Shown piece by piece: positions 45,405 through 58,560 of a stretch of 64,000 nucleotides of DNA. Each line of letters starts with the position of its first letter. Position 1 is the first letter of the stretch. Origin of the DNA: Theristus sp. LFF4_11 (taxonomy: Eukaryota > Nematoda > Chromadorea > Monhysterida > Xyalidae); assembly GCA_030248135.1 (NCBI GenBank), contig JASANC010002087.1, positions 1 to 64,000 of the forward strand, in the 5' to 3' direction. A program made the translations under genes and the position numbers. The notes beneath the pieces are model-generated. The model was given only the letters and a program-made list of their open reading frames with translations, was not told the DNA's origin and ran no database searches.

Positions 45405-46835
45405 GCAAAAAACTCTGGATTGAGAAAATAATATTGCAACCGCTGTTTTCCGTCCAAACCACCGAAATCTGATTTCGGAACTAGTGGCGGTTCTCTGCGC
45501 ATAGATATCTTTTTTAGTTGTTTCTGGATCCAACATGATATTTTACGTTGGTAAAAAAATCACATCCATGTATCACATTTAGCTAACTCGTCAATTTCAT
45601 TCAGTATTTTTGAATGGCGTCAGGCTGATTGGCTGTACTACTACTGCTACCAATTTTTTTGGTTCTGTGAATCAGTAATGCTGCAGAGACCGTGCCTGTG
45701 TGTTTGTTTGTCCAACATTTATTGTCAAGCGTTGTCTTCAGAGCAGACAAGACGTCTGAGTAGTAGACTACGTTAATTGAGGATTATTCGAGTTAAGCAG
45801 GCAATATTATCTTGGATCCAGCAAGTGTAAACATTTTGATACTGGTTTGAAACTGAAACTGTACTGACGTGCACATTTCGCTATAACATGAAACATTTGT
45901 ATTCTGGAACTTCTCTTCGCACAACCGAGTTTATTGTTGAAAATCGGATTTTCGTCTCTTATTTTTTTGAACGAAAATACACAATTCCAGTCGTTTGTCT
46001 TGTCTTGGCGTCCCGTGTGATTTTGCAATCGTGTATTTTTTTAGTTTTACTGTTTGTTTTTTTGTTTGAGCAAAGTTTTCGGTGGCCATTTTCATATCTC
46101 AACGAGCTCAATGATTTTAGAATTTTCTTTGTTGCAAAAGCGGATTGGTTGGCAGCTAAAATTGAAAATGGAACCCCCGAAACTTCACTACGTACGTCGT
46201 TCAGTTGTACAAAAAACATAATAATATTTGAAAAATGATTTACCGTTGAATCATTTGGACGAAAATATACGACTCTTTTTAATGTATTTATTATAGATAT
46301 TTTTTTTCAAATAATGTCAGTTTACTGGTGATCTTTTTTCAATTCATCGCAAACGTTTTAGGTCAGTTCCGTTTCACTTAAGGCTGGTGGTTTCGTGAAG
46401 AGAATGAGTGGTAATGTAATCTGAACTGCATTTTAATTTGGCACCATCCTTTTTTATTGTTTCCACTGCTGCTCTTTTTTTGTTAAAGGGTTTCCAAGCC
46501 GCAAAGGTTGTTTCGAAATTGGTATTGTCTTATAACGCTTATGTTATTTGCACAGTATTCTTAGCACAATCAGACTGTTATAATGTGATCGAACTATGTT
46601 GATGTGATGGATTGTAACGTGAAAGTTTTCTTCTGTCCAAATTATTTTGTTAAACACGCCAAGTTACGCTTCGGAGACGGTGTTTTCAGTTAATAAACCA
46701 CCGTTGGGTGCGTCTTATTGTCAATTAGCAAATTGGCTGCAAGGAGAAGTGCAAGGTCTTCGGACCAAAGGCTTCCTTTCACATTACATTCACATTGTTG
46801 CAACTATTACCAATTTTTTAAGAGACTGTGTGACG

Positions 46836-46990
46836 ACGTAGAAAAGAAACTAGTTTCAATCTTTATGTGGCAGTTCAAAATCGCCTAAGTGACTCGGTCC
46901 TATTTAGGAGACTCGGATCACTTCGCCAATTTTGAATTCCCGCGTCATGCATGATACTGTTTACCTATCAACGCCCGCATTCAGTCTCGG
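46836..46990. mobile_element. Family H MITE, truncated copy
   Basis: GACGTAGAAAAGAAACTAGT left, CCTATTTAGGAGACTCGGAT centre, GTTTACCTATCAACGCCCGC right. Confidence 0.7.
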
Positions 46991-47442
46991 AACCATAGAA
47001 GATAAAAGATCGTAGACTACATAGACGAACAGTGTCGCTTGCAAGAACTGCATGCGAGAATGTGAGTCTCTTGTTCTTTGTTTGTTATTGTTACACGACA
47101 AACAAAGTTGCTTTAGTGTCATGTGAATTAGTCCCGATACAAATGGGGGCTTGATCAGCTTGCTGCATCCAATTTCGCTAATTGCATGATATAAGTGGCG
47201 ATTTAATCGACTCGTTTGAAAGATTGCTCCAATGAAAACCAATGTCAGTTCCATAAAGTGATTGCTTTTTTTAGTTTTGAGTGTTCTCTCATTATCTTTT
47301 CGGGCTGTGGGATATGTTCTGTCGTGTTGTTGTTATTTGTTTGACATCGGGACGGGGACGCACAACTTTTAGGATGCAAAAAAAACTGTTTTTTTTCAAT
47401 TCAATTCATCCTTTTTGGCTTTCTATCCATCTTTTGGTTCTG

Positions 47443-47612
47443 CGAATCATTGCGTTTGCATATGTGGAAATGAAATTAGTTTTAAGCTTGACGGGACATT
47501 CTTTTAAAATGCCCAAGTGAGCCGGTTCTGTCTCAGAAACTGGTTACTTCACCAATTTTAGAATCATGGAAATGCTTCCCCATCTATGCGCATATTGAGT
47601 CGCAGAACTGCA
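47443..47612. mobile_element. Family H MITE
   Basis: Left GGTTCTGCGAATCATTGCGT; right CCCCATCTATGCGCATATTG with AGTCGCAGAAC. Confidence 0.75.
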
Positions 47613-47750
47613 AAAAAAAGATAATATGCTCTTGATTTCATTGCAACTTGCACACCTGTTTGCTTAATTTTTCATCATACTTTATTCTGCGCAGTATTCT
47701 AGTCATTTGACACAAAGGCATGTCCCCTGAAGGTTGCACTACGCTGTACA

Positions 47751-47899
47751 GTCCCAGTCTGATCACCGAACACTCTGTTTATAACACAGTAATGTTGTAC
47801 AGTAACCAACAATCAAACACACAGGCTGCGCGTGTGTTGTGAGTGACTGTGCAACATTGCTGTGTTATAAACAAAGTGCACGATTTTCAGACGGGTACT
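47751..47899. mobile_element. Family I hairpin MITE, copy 2
   Basis: Ends GTCCCAGTCTGA and TCAGACGGGTAC are imperfect inverted repeats. Inner CTGTTTATAACACAGTAATG and ATTGCTGTGTTATAAACA form a long stem. Confidence 0.75.
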
Positions 47900-48976
47900 T
47901 TTATTTTATATTTTTTGTTCTCATTTCGCGTTTATAAAAAAACTAGTAAAGTGAACATTTTTGTTTCATCGATTCTTTGGAACATGATTGACTTTTTAGT
48001 AATTAGTGTGGTTTGTTTTTTGTGTCATCCATGCTTTTTGTGTGTTGCCGTGATTCTATTGCGTACATTTCCATCGTGTTTTTTGCTCTCTCTTGTCATT
48101 ACTAGGCAATTCTCCTTTAGGCGATGAAATTGATTCAGTTTCAACAGTGGTTGTTCTGTGTGATTTTGATTACATTTTCTTTGGCATTTTTAGCGTTTTT
48201 TATTATTGTCGAAACAGAACATCATTGCAGACTTTTTGAACACTTGATTTCAATTTTATTATTACCGTTTTTTGTTTTCCTTTGTGCCGAACTCAGTAGC
48301 TCAGTCATTTTGCACATATTATTGAAGAATTCTCTTGTCTGCTGTATTGGTGATTTGTCTTGTTGTTCCGGATGTTTTTAGGGAGCGATGTTTTTATAGA
48401 TGATAACATTTCTGACATTTTATGTATTTCTCGCCAATATTAAATTATTTTCAAATTCGAATTTCGGAAAAATTCAGCTTGATGTGTGTGTGTTGATTTT
48501 GGTCATTTAGTGACACCAAAAATAATAGTGACACGTTTTTTGTGAACTACACTTTGTGTTTCTGACTGTGATGCTTGTGGATTGTATCGTGAAGTGGAAA
48601 ACAATAAAACTGTACTATTTTTTGACGGTGTAACAAGGGAATTCATTTTCGCTTATGGGTGTGCGTGCAGTGCTGCAGTCCGCCCATGCGTGGCATGGAA
48701 ATTTTTTAATTTTTCTTTTTTCATTTCTCGATTTTGCTAGACCCGCGAAGTTTTTTTGTGTCAAATCTTTCAGGAAATAAAATTCTTCGAAGCTGAAAAA
48801 AAGACAGCGACCAAAAAAAAGGCAATTATAATTGATTGAAGCGAAGTGAGAAGAAACCAGAAAAGTCAACGAACTGTTGTTTCCTGAGAAAAGCGCTAAT
48901 TTTGCCGTCGTCGCCGTCGTCTGAAAAACACTGAAACTTTTAAAATAAAGAAAAGAAAACAGTCGAACACAAGAAA

Positions 48977-51900
48977 ATGGCGGACATTTCGTGTTTACCG
49001 GAAGACATTCTCGAATACGTTCTGCTGCATTTGACGCCGTATGGTGACCTGCAAAGCTGCGCGCAGGTCTGCCGCTCGTGGAATCGTGTGGCGAGAGGTT
49101 CGGTTTTTTTTCGTTTCGATTCTCAGATCAGATTGCGGTCATAATTTTAACTGTAATTCATTTATTGCTGTTTTTTGGTGTGTGGACACGCAGCCTGGCT
49201 AGAGATGTAAGGGTCAAAAAAAAAATTTTTTTTTAATTTTTTTTTTTTAAAAAAAAGTAAAAAAAAAATGAGCATTTTTTTTTATTTTTTTTATTAAAAA
49301 TTTTTGAAATTTTTTCTTTAATGTGCCCTGAAAATGCCGTTTTTGGCATAATTTTTCGAAAGTTCAACAAAAATTTTCTTTGACTTTACCTTGTCACTTA
49401 GTCTTCAACGCTGCAGGTGGTATTCTGGATTGATTTATCGACTGTTTTCAGCCTTGGTGAGTGATGATCGACTCGCGCATTGAAGTACTTGAGCGTCGCA
49501 AAGGCTAGTTCAACAAATTCCGATGTCGCTAAGGTGAGATAGAAGCAGAGAACTCACATTTACGCATCGTTTTTCAGGATCTCGAAAGGTGGAAATTGCA
49601 CTGTCTGCCACTGCAAGCGTAACTTCGTTGGTTGCTCGTTGCTGTTTCGCCTCGTGTCGTCAGCGTGATCACACCGGTTTGTTGTGGAACTTGTTTCCAT
49701 GTTATTTGAGGTGAATTGAGAGGCAAAACACGAGACGTGATGTCGTCGGTGGGAAAATGGGGTCGCCGAAACCAAGTCTGAAATTTTCACCCTCCTCCCA
49801 TATGAGTGGGGGTCATATGGTAAGTCGGTGGCTCCTCAGATGGTGATATTCGGACTCCCTGAAAAATTCTGAACAACTTTCATTTTTAAAAAAAAAAAAT
49901 TTAAAAAAAAAATTTTTTTTTTTAAAAAAAGAAAAAAATAGAAATTTTTTTTTTCTTGACATCTCTAAGCCTGGCTATTCAGTTCAGCTAGTTCAGTTAG
50001 TTTAGTTCAAGTTTTTTTCTGCCGCTAGCTAACAGCGACACAAATATTAAAATACAATTGAGTTTTTTTTTCAGTAATGTGATTTTATTGACAACGTTGA
50101 TAGCAGTTCTTATCCTGTTCTTGTTCGCAAAAACGGTGGCATTTGCGTGCTGATTTCACTGATTTTCAAACATCACTCGCAGCGAGGATTGTTGAATTGA
50201 TTGCTTGAGACTATTTCACTATCCCACAAACGTCGAAACAAACCGTTCAATTTTATCAACGACACAAACTCTTCACTTTTATCATTTGCGCTTGAGTCCA
50301 CAAGAGAACCTCCATCCACCCACCATAGTGCTAGTTCGACAGTTTGCGAAATTCAATCAATCAATCAATCAATCCAAACATACGAACAAAAATGTCTGTG
50401 GTGCACGTGCACACAAAACGGCGAACGAACGACACGCAAAAGAAACTCACCAAAAAGTAGATGAACAACAACAAAAAAAACGCTGTTTGTCTGTTTTCGC
50501 CAGGCGCAATGGAGCGACTCGCGCGTCTCCACGAACGCTGCGACAATTTCGAGTGGTACTTGCTGCAAGTGCCGGAGGCAGTCGCGAAGTTCGCTGGTGT
50601 CGCCGCCGAACGCTGCTCGCACGCGGCCTGCTATCACTCCGCCGGGCACATGTTTGTTGGTTTTTTTATCCTTCTGCTGTTCTGTTTTTGTTTTGTTTTC
50701 CGTGAAAGGCCATCCGTTTGGTTCCTCGGGTTTTTTGGTCGTTTTTCCTTTTTCTGTTCTGTGTTTTTTTTGAGCGAAGTGCCCCAAGTAATCACGTTCC
50801 GAGCCACCCAACCGGCTCACCTGTTCAGAGGCCCACTGATTGAATCAAGCTGAAGGCGAAGGCGTCACATTCACTCGTGAAGCTGAAAACCAGTTCCTGT
50901 GACCGGAACCGCCAAACGAAGCAATCAATTTCAGTTAACACCAATCTTTCGCAATGTTTGCGTCTCCAAACTAGATGCTTTTCGCGAAATAAAATGGATG
51001 GATGGATGCTGTTCATACAGTTTTATCGGCGTTTCCTGCTTTTTCGCGAAAAAAACGAATGGAATGTTCCAGGTACGTTTTCGGCGGCTGCACAGCTGCG
51101 TACACCACGTTCAACGATTTGTGGAAATTCGACCTCTGCAATCGCAGCTGGTCGCGGCCGATGCCTGGTGGAAGCTATCCCACGCCGAAAGTGGGTGGTT
51201 ACCGGAATATTTTTTGGGGCTTCTTTGCAGAAAGTTGCCTTGCTGTGAGAGTCCCCCTCATCCCAACCAAAGTGAAACAACCGAGAAAACTACCATGAGC
51301 GTTGCGTTGGATTCCAGCATATGTTGAGTCGTTATAGTCTCCTGCAGTTTGCCACGATTATTCAAAAACTTCAGTTTTCCATAAATTCACTGTGAAAACT
51401 CTCAAAACTTTTTGAACAAAAATGAAAAATTAGACGTAGAAATTCATTGTTCTTGTTCTGTTCGACTTGTCGGCAGTATTGAGAAGTGTCACGAAAGTGC
51501 ACGATGGAAACCGAATGTCAAATCCAGCGAATTTTAGTTTGAATTTAGCAGATCCGAGTGAATTATTTTGCACAAAACATTTCTTCTGATAACAAACACC
51601 TCGCACAGGCGTGCGCGACCATGGTCGAGTACAACAAATGTCTGATCTTATTCGGTGGATGGTCGAAAAGTTCACCGAATCCAATCCACCAAACGGCAAT
51701 GTTCTTCAATGAACTGCATTCGTATGATCCGGTCACGAATTGCTGGAGTTCGGTCAGTGATTTTTTTGTGACTTTTTTCACTGAGAAAAATACAGCGGGA
51801 GTTATTGAATGTTGAGCTTCAATTTTAAATTCAAACCAGTCAAGAGTAGAGATTTGAAACGATTGATTTGATTGTATAAAGGTGCAAATTGTCTTGACGA

Positions 51901-54900
51901 GATTTTCAGTCCTATTCATCTGACTAATGAGCTTGATGAGCTAACATAAAAATTCGAATTGCATTTCAGTCTTATTTTAATAATCACAAACTCACCGAAT
52001 GCATTTCAAAATGACAAAACATGCGTCGAACAAACGAAAAGCGGCAAAAAAAAACAAAATGAAACAGACAACAACAGCGGCATTGCAGATTCCGTGCGAC
52101 GGCGCCCCGCACCTCGCCGGCCATTCGTGCTCGGTGCTGTCGGACCGCAGAATGCTGGTATTCGGTGGATCGTTCGGCAATGCTAGCAGTAATCACGTTT
52201 GGCTGTTCAACTTCGACGATAGAGTGTGGTCGCAACCGGCGGTTACTGGTTGGCGATTGGTTATAGTTGTTGTTGGGATGTTTAGGCGATGTTTTTCGCC
52301 GGGGCTAACCCCTGAGACGCGTACAGAACGCCATTGACTAGGGCGCCCATCGAGTTTTTTTTTATTTAGTAAGTGCCGGGCAGTTCTGATGCAGAGTAGT
52401 TATATTATAGCGTGACCTTGTAATTTACAGTCATTGAAAGAAAAACGTATCTTTCTTGATTCGCCGCACTTGCCAGAAACATAACAGAGACGCAATTCCG
52501 CAGGCAACAAGCCGTCGCCTCGATACGGTCAAAGTCAGATGGTGAAAGACGAGCGGCATGTGGTGATCGTTGGCGGGTGCGGTGGGCCGAATATGATCTT
52601 CAACGATGTGTGGCTGTTGACGCTCACCAGCGGTGCACAGTCGTACACGTGGACGGAGGTACGCTTTGTTGAACTTTGTTGCGTTTTTTTATGTGCAACT
52701 GTGACTTTGAATTGTCGGATTGTCTAGTATTGGTGTTTGTTCGAATTATTATAGTTTATAAGAATTCAGAAAGTTTCACGCCAGGGTGCTCAAAAAACGA
52801 TCCAGACCTTGTCTGGATGTTGAATGTTCCGAAGTTCTTCGATCGATTCAGTCGCCCGCTGACCGAATTTCATCACGTTTCGTTTATCTACAAAATCTAA
52901 CCATTAAAAAAATCGTAAAAACCGAATTTTTAAACAAAAAACCCTGTTGCTCAGGTGATCGTGAGCAACGTGGAGCACTGTGCACCGCAGTTGTGGTCGC
53001 ACGCGGCGTGCGCGGTTGGTGAGCGAATGGTGGTGTTGAGTAAACGTCTGCGAACGCATCACAACGGTGGATCGCCAGGTTGGCCTGGCTCTTGGAGGCA
53101 GCAGTAGAGCGAGAAAATTGGTCAAACGATTAAATATTAGTGACGTTATAGCCTATAGCCTGCAGTCGAACTCGACATTACCGACAATCAGCTGATTGGT
53201 TGGTGATCTGACGTGATGCATGCTTTCTGTGCAGGCATTGCTGTGAGGCCGGGAGTCTCTGCCCCGCGCGCAGATCGCATGTATGTGCATCGAGTGCACA
53301 CCAACCAATCAGCTGACAGCCTATAATTTATAATTTTACTGTGAAATCGAATTGCAGAACTTATGATATTTATTTGGCCATTATGGTATTCGAATTGGGC
53401 ATCTGCATGTGCAAATCAATCAGTGAGCCCAATTCAAAAGCAACAAATCAGCTGTAATTCCTCCCAGTTTAGATGGATTCGCCCCAATTTCGGTTGATTC
53501 GCCCCAATTTCGATTGATTCTCCCCAATTTCAATTGATTCGCCCCAATTTCGATGGATTCGCCCCAATTTCGATGGATTCGCCCCAATTTCGATTGATTC
53601 GCCCTAATTTCGATTGATTCGCCCCAATTTCGATTGATTCGCCCCAATTTCGATGGATTCGCCCGAATTTCGATGGATTCGCCCCAATTTCGATGGATTC
53701 GCCCCAATTTCGATTGATTCGCCTCATGTTTTCGCGCAGGCGCCCCGCGTTGCATGAGCTCCTCGCAGCGTCACCGTCACGGCAGCACCGGCTCAGCGTC
53801 GTCGCTCTCGCCTCCGAATGCGGTCGACATTCAGCAGCGCGGTCACGGCGGCGGCAGCTTTGTCCCGCCGCACGGAAATCTGATACCGCCGCGGTAGGCG
53901 ACGACGGGCTTGATGTTTGGTTGTTGGTTATCGATATTTTTCGGTTATATGGGTTTTGTTGATTGGAAATCGGGTGTTACAGTGTTTTTGAATTATTGTA
54001 TTGCTGTTCACAGTTTATTAGGACGGTTTATTGTGATTTCTTTGCTCCGGTGAAAGGTGACCCTCCGGTCAAATCAAACCATGTGTTGTAATTCGTAAAC
54101 TCAAGTGATCAGTGCGTATTCGGGTGAAAAACAAAAACAAGAAATTCCCGAAGACCGTTTCAGTTATTTCTTGAGGGTTGGTCTTTTTTTCCCATTGGTT
54201 CAGGAGACCCGACTGTACGAAACTAGGTTTACGAAATTTTGGTTAGATAGACCGCTGTGTTCGGTGAACCAAAGTTCTCCAATAGAGTGGGACGGCCTTC
54301 TAGCCGGCCCACATGGTCCTGTATTGATTTCGATGCCCAAAAACGCAGCGAATCCTGTTTCTTTCTGTTTGTTTTTTTTTGTTTCACAAACATTACAAAC
54401 CTGGAAAAAGCCGTTTCCAGTCGCAAACTGCTCACGTCGCGCTCACTCGACGAGCAAGATCCGCCGCCGTCGCCGAAATCGGCCGAGCGCAAAACGACCG
54501 AACTACAGCGGGCCAGCAGCATACCGGCGATCATCGTCGGCGAGATTCCGAAACTTGTGGTCACAAAGGACGATAACAGCGGCGACAGTTCCGGATCGGA
54601 CACGTCCACTGGTGGGTGTGCTCGTTGGGGAGCGTGAGCCTTTTTCAGGATGCTTTTTTCTCCGCGAGCTTGATGGGGCTGTTCATGCAGTATTTTATAG
54701 CGATTTCCTGTTTTTGGTGAAATAACTTGGCTGGATTGTTGTTGTTGGTTATTTGTGGCTGCTCTTAACACCGGTTCATTTAGAAATTAGACGGAAGCAA
54801 ACTCCAGTGGTTCAGTGTAGGGGTGAACCATATAGCGTCGCATGAATGAGGGACAACCTCCACAGTCTGTTTTTATAACATGCAGTTGGCTGTATGACGG

Positions 54901-57900
54901 GGGACTACGTGTGATGCATGCATTTTGTGGAGGCGAGTCAGGCAGGCGTGCGTGGTGCGTCACGTGGTCACCAACCAATCAGCTAGTTGCATATGATACA
55001 GAAATAGACTGTGACTAAATAGACCACAGTGTGGACGAATAAATAAGGCAGTCCTTGTATTCTCCTTCAAGGCGAGCTTAGTCGCAGACTAGGAACGGTC
55101 TTTTTCAAGAGTGCCAAGATCATTCCCAGTCGTGTGTGCAAGGGAAAAAGAATGAACAGAATAGCACGAACAACCAATTAATTTTAAGAAGCACATCAGA
55201 TTTGACACACAATTGAGATTCTGAACGTCTTTTTTGCTTTCCATTAAAATTTCGCGCGCACTTTGTACCCTGAAAAAAAAAACTGCCATGTTTACTCGGT
55301 CATTCTGTTAATATCAGTGAGTGTTGTCATTCATTCGTATTGCAAAAAAATGTTGCGAATTGCAGGACAACTGCATGCGGACGACCAAGCCGGCTCCTCC
55401 TCGCGGTGTATCGCGTTGGCCGCCTCGAGTTTACTGCCCACGCAGGTTCGCGTTGCTCTGATCACTCAGAGTGTCCTCCAAGTGTATAGAGACGATTTTA
55501 GGTGACTTTCTGTGCGAGATGCCGCGAAAAGAACGGATCTTTTTCTGATTAATCAAATCAACTGGACGAAGCCGCAAACAAGCGGCATATTTGAGCACTA
55601 GCGGCTGTGTGGGGTGACTGGACGTCAGTCGGTGTCATATATAATGACGCCTCGGTCAAAATGTGGCGAGGCTCAAAATATGGCATGCCCTCGGCAGCCA
55701 AGAGCAAAGCAGCAACTGATTTCGAAAAACACTTCCATTGACAGAAAAAAAACGATAGAACAGCATTGTGTTTCAAATGGCCACAATACCACTTCGCACC
55801 CAGTCCCAGTCAAGCATATCCACCAAGCAATTTCGAAAACAAAGAAAAAACGCCGCCGCCGATTTCGCAGGCGACCGAAGTGACGCCGTCCGTGGCGTGT
55901 CGCCCGTCGAACGCGCAGTCGCCTCGGCACGTCGCCGCCGCCGCCGCCCCCCGCTCCGGTCGACCGTCCATACGGCCGAATGCGTCCGCGAATCGCGGCA
56001 GACGTCTGGAGATCTTGCGACGAATGGAAGATTACATTCGCAGTCGTGCGGCGCAGACGCGACGTAACGCTGCGAGCAGCAGTAGCACTGGTGCTAGCAA
56101 TGGTGCTTATGGCGCGCCGGCATGGTGCGTGCGTGAGGGTTTTTTTCGGGAATTGTGTTTTTTTTAATATTCCGCCATAGTCAACATCCGATGCAGAAGA
56201 TCGCCTCATCAGTGGCGTGATTTTTTTTTGAGAAATCAGAGCGACTGTTCTGGAATTACAGCTCAGTTAGTTGTATTCGCCCAGTGTAGGAGTCCAGGAC
56301 TAGGGTTAGGGGCTTTGAAAAAAAATTTTTTTTTTCGTTTTTTTTTAAAAAAAAAATTTGGATTTTTTTTTCAAACTTAAAAAAAAAATTTGAAAAATTT
56401 TTCTTCTACTTTGCTCTGAAAATTCGATTTATGGCATAATTTTTTGAAAGTTCAAACCAAATTTTCTTCCCAACTTCTTTGTGTGCTTAGGTACATGTCA
56501 TTATTTGGTCATTTTGACCGACGTACTCCATGTTTTTCGATTTGGATGACTTCTAGAGTCAATTTTTAGCGTTGAAATGACTTAACTGAATTGAAATATC
56601 GTTTCAGAAATCGTTTTCTTGCAACTTAGAACATGTTTTTTCAGTCGGTAGGCCATGAGATGAACATGATATCTTGTTGATTGGCGTACGTTATAGGTCT
56701 ACAATGGAGTTGTGCGATATATTGTTAAACAATTGGAGCGGGGATGTTGGTTAATACCACATCACACGACCGTTTTTCAGATACCCGATAACATGGCCAC
56801 ATGTTAAAACTTGCGTGCTGAGCTAAACTAACGTGTTAAACTTGCGTCTGTCAGTTGCCCGCAACGTGATCGCGAAATCATGGTACATGTTTTCGATACG
56901 ATGATTTGAAGAGTGGGCTCTCGCCATGTGGCAGATAGCATAGCTGGTTGAACCTGAAAGTAAGTGTCTTGGGGGGGGGGGGCGACCGGGTCGACAGGGG
57001 TTGCCGACTTAGCTACAGCAAACAGGAATTTTTGAACACAGTCAAATTTTGGTAATTTTCTAAAGAGGAACAACTAAGAACGGTTCAATATTCAAGTACA
57101 CGTCGAAAATTGTCCTGTTTTACTGTTGAAAATGCAACTTTCCCTCTATGAAATGGACATAATTTCAATAAAACACGATTTTCGCTCTTATAGTTTTCCG
57201 GATCGTTCTGAAAATAGTCTAGATGAACTCAGCTCGACGAGACGCTTCGAACAAACCTAACTTGTAAAAAAAAAATTTTTTTTTTTAAAAAAAAAATTTT
57301 TTTTAATTTAAAAAAAAATCCGGATTTTTTTTTTTCCCCCTAACCCTATCCAGGACGATGTTGATACAGTGTGACACAGATGTTATAATGCACCGCTAAA
57401 GTTGTTGGCTCATTGGCCAAAGGATTCTTGATTTTTTCTGTTTTCTGAGACTGTTTCTGTTTATAGTTGTGGTGGTCCAAACCGGTTTCCAGAAACTCGA
57501 ACGAGTGCGAAACTCCAATGGTTTGTTGCAACGGGTAAATGGACGACTGAGATCGTCCCGTGCGCCAATAAACGACCCAAAACCATAAAGGGGAACAACT
57601 AGTTTTTGCAGTGCCTGTAATTTCGCTGCAAATTTCGAAAAACCGATCTAAAATCTTAAGACAACCAAAAACAAAAACAATTTCCAGCGCCACACCCATC
57701 GCCACCAGCAGCCAGCAATCGCCGAGCACCAGCGGTCTCTCCGATCACCATCAACACGCTCCACATCACCATCACCATCACCAGCATCACCACTCCGCCG
57801 ACCACAGCGGTCACCACCGAGGCGTCCGCTTTCGTCCGTCGAGTCCGCCGCCACGGTTCAAGCAGTCGCGTCCGTCCGACTTTCTCCGGTCGCACAATCC

Positions 57901-58560
57901 GATGAACGTCTACGTGTTGGAGTTGGGCGAGATCTTGAGCAGCGGTGAGCGGTGTTCGGTGCACTGTGGGATGTGATGTTCACAAACACACTGGCAATAT
58001 GATGTCAACAAACACACTGGCACACACGCACACATGATAGCGCAGCAGCTCGTTTGTCTGCGAGTGTGTGTTTGCTTGTTTGCGCCCGGCTGCAATATTA
58101 CGCTGTTTCTGTGTGCGGTTTGTGTGTCTCTGCGGTTTTTTTTGAAGTGACGCGAGTCTAATGTGTCTCGCCGCGATAAATAAAAGGTAGGTCTCGCGAA
58201 AAAAACGTAAAATCAAGAACGATTCGATATTCCGACGTGTTTTCTTTTGTAACAGCGAGCTACACTGACAGAACAAGCCCGGATGAGAAAGCTGTTCAGG
58301 TATTTCCCCCAAAAAACCACCCGAAAAAACCGCTCTGTTGTTGCCCCGCAGGAACGGCCGAATGGCGAATCGTCGACGGTCCACCGGACGCGCCCGAGGA
58401 CACGATCCTATACTCGTTGGTCAGAGGGCGTGGCGAGCTGATCATGTTCGGTGGGATGCGTTTCTCGAACGCGATGGAGCAACAGGGCCTGGACGTGACG
58501 CCGTTCTCGCACACCATCACCAACGAGACGTATATCCTGCGGCCGCAGATTACGCTGTGA
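48977..58560 (+). CDS. FBXO42: F-box only protein 42 (F-box plus Kelch repeats)
   Basis: FBXO42 is a substrate receptor of SCF ubiquitin ligases. Exons: 48977-49097, 50504-50651, 51073-51190, 51609-51752, 52089-52248, 52504-52658, 52955-53078, 53740-53893, 54421-54611, 55366-55445, 55871-56124, 57688-57944, 58352-58560 (TGA), 704 residues in consistent phase (human 717). The F-box is LPEDILEYVLLHLTPYGDLQ followed by CAQVCRSWNRVAR. Kelch blades include YVFGGC..FNDLWKFDL, LILFGGWSKSSPNPIHQ, MLVFGGSFGNASSNHVW and VIVGGCGGPNMIFNDVWLL. A low-complexity middle (Ser/Pro, Arg, and a His-rich run encoded near 57740-57810) precedes the conserved tail PMNVYVLELGE and RGRGELIMFGGMRFS. Intron 1 and intron 11 each hold a hAT-like element, and intron 7 a minisatellite ending at the acceptor. 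Confidence 0.96.
49200..49967. mobile_element. Family F hAT-like element in FBXO42 intron 1
   Basis: Ends TAGAGATGTAAGGGTC and TTGACATCTCTA, with a perfect 8-bp duplication AGCCTGGC at 49192-49199 and 49968-49975. Long poly-A/poly-T blocks next to each end are mutually inverted. 768 bp, no coding capacity recognised. Confidence 0.92.
53160..53342. mobile_element. Family B MITE in FBXO42 intron 7
   Basis: TGCAGTCGAACTCGACATTA left, AGCTGATTGGTTGGTGATC inside, and CACACCAACCAATCAGCTGA with TATAATTTTACTGT right. Confidence 0.82.
53463..53727. repeat. 20-bp minisatellite in FBXO42 intron 7
   Basis: About 13 copies of GATTCGCCCCAATTTCGATT with G/T variation at the last position. The array ends 12 nt before the acceptor of the exon at 53740. 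Confidence 0.95.
54861..55013. mobile_element. Family B MITE, diverged, in FBXO42 intron 9
   Basis: CAGTCTGTTTTTATAACATG left; TGATGCATGCATTTTGTGG inside; CACGTGGTCACCAACCAATC and AATAGACTGTG right. Confidence 0.75.
56301..57348. mobile_element. Family G hAT-like element in FBXO42 intron 11
   Basis: Terminal repeats TAGGGTTAGGGG and CCCCCTAACCCTA, perfect 8-bp duplication TCCAGGAC at 56293-56300 and 57349-57356. Poly-A/poly-T blocks adjoin both ends as in family F. 1048 bp, no transposase recognised. Confidence 0.93.

Larger units (their letters stand above)
45405..48976. other. PITPN to FBXO42 spacer
   Basis: No gene seen. Contains family H copies at about 46836-46990 and 47443-47612 and a family I hairpin at 47751-47899. 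Open segments at 47843-48381 are T-rich and translate to Phe/Leu/Cys-rich strings without family resemblance. Confidence 0.55.

Noticed and set aside
47843..48381. Hydrophobic ORFs that might be membrane proteins
   Set aside because: Phe/Leu/Cys-rich translation follows from T-rich DNA; no start context, splice logic or family pattern.
53420..53755. Repetitive ORF with SIEIGANQSKLGRIHRN-like units
   Set aside because: Translation of the 20-bp minisatellite in an FBXO42 intron; open in more than one frame.
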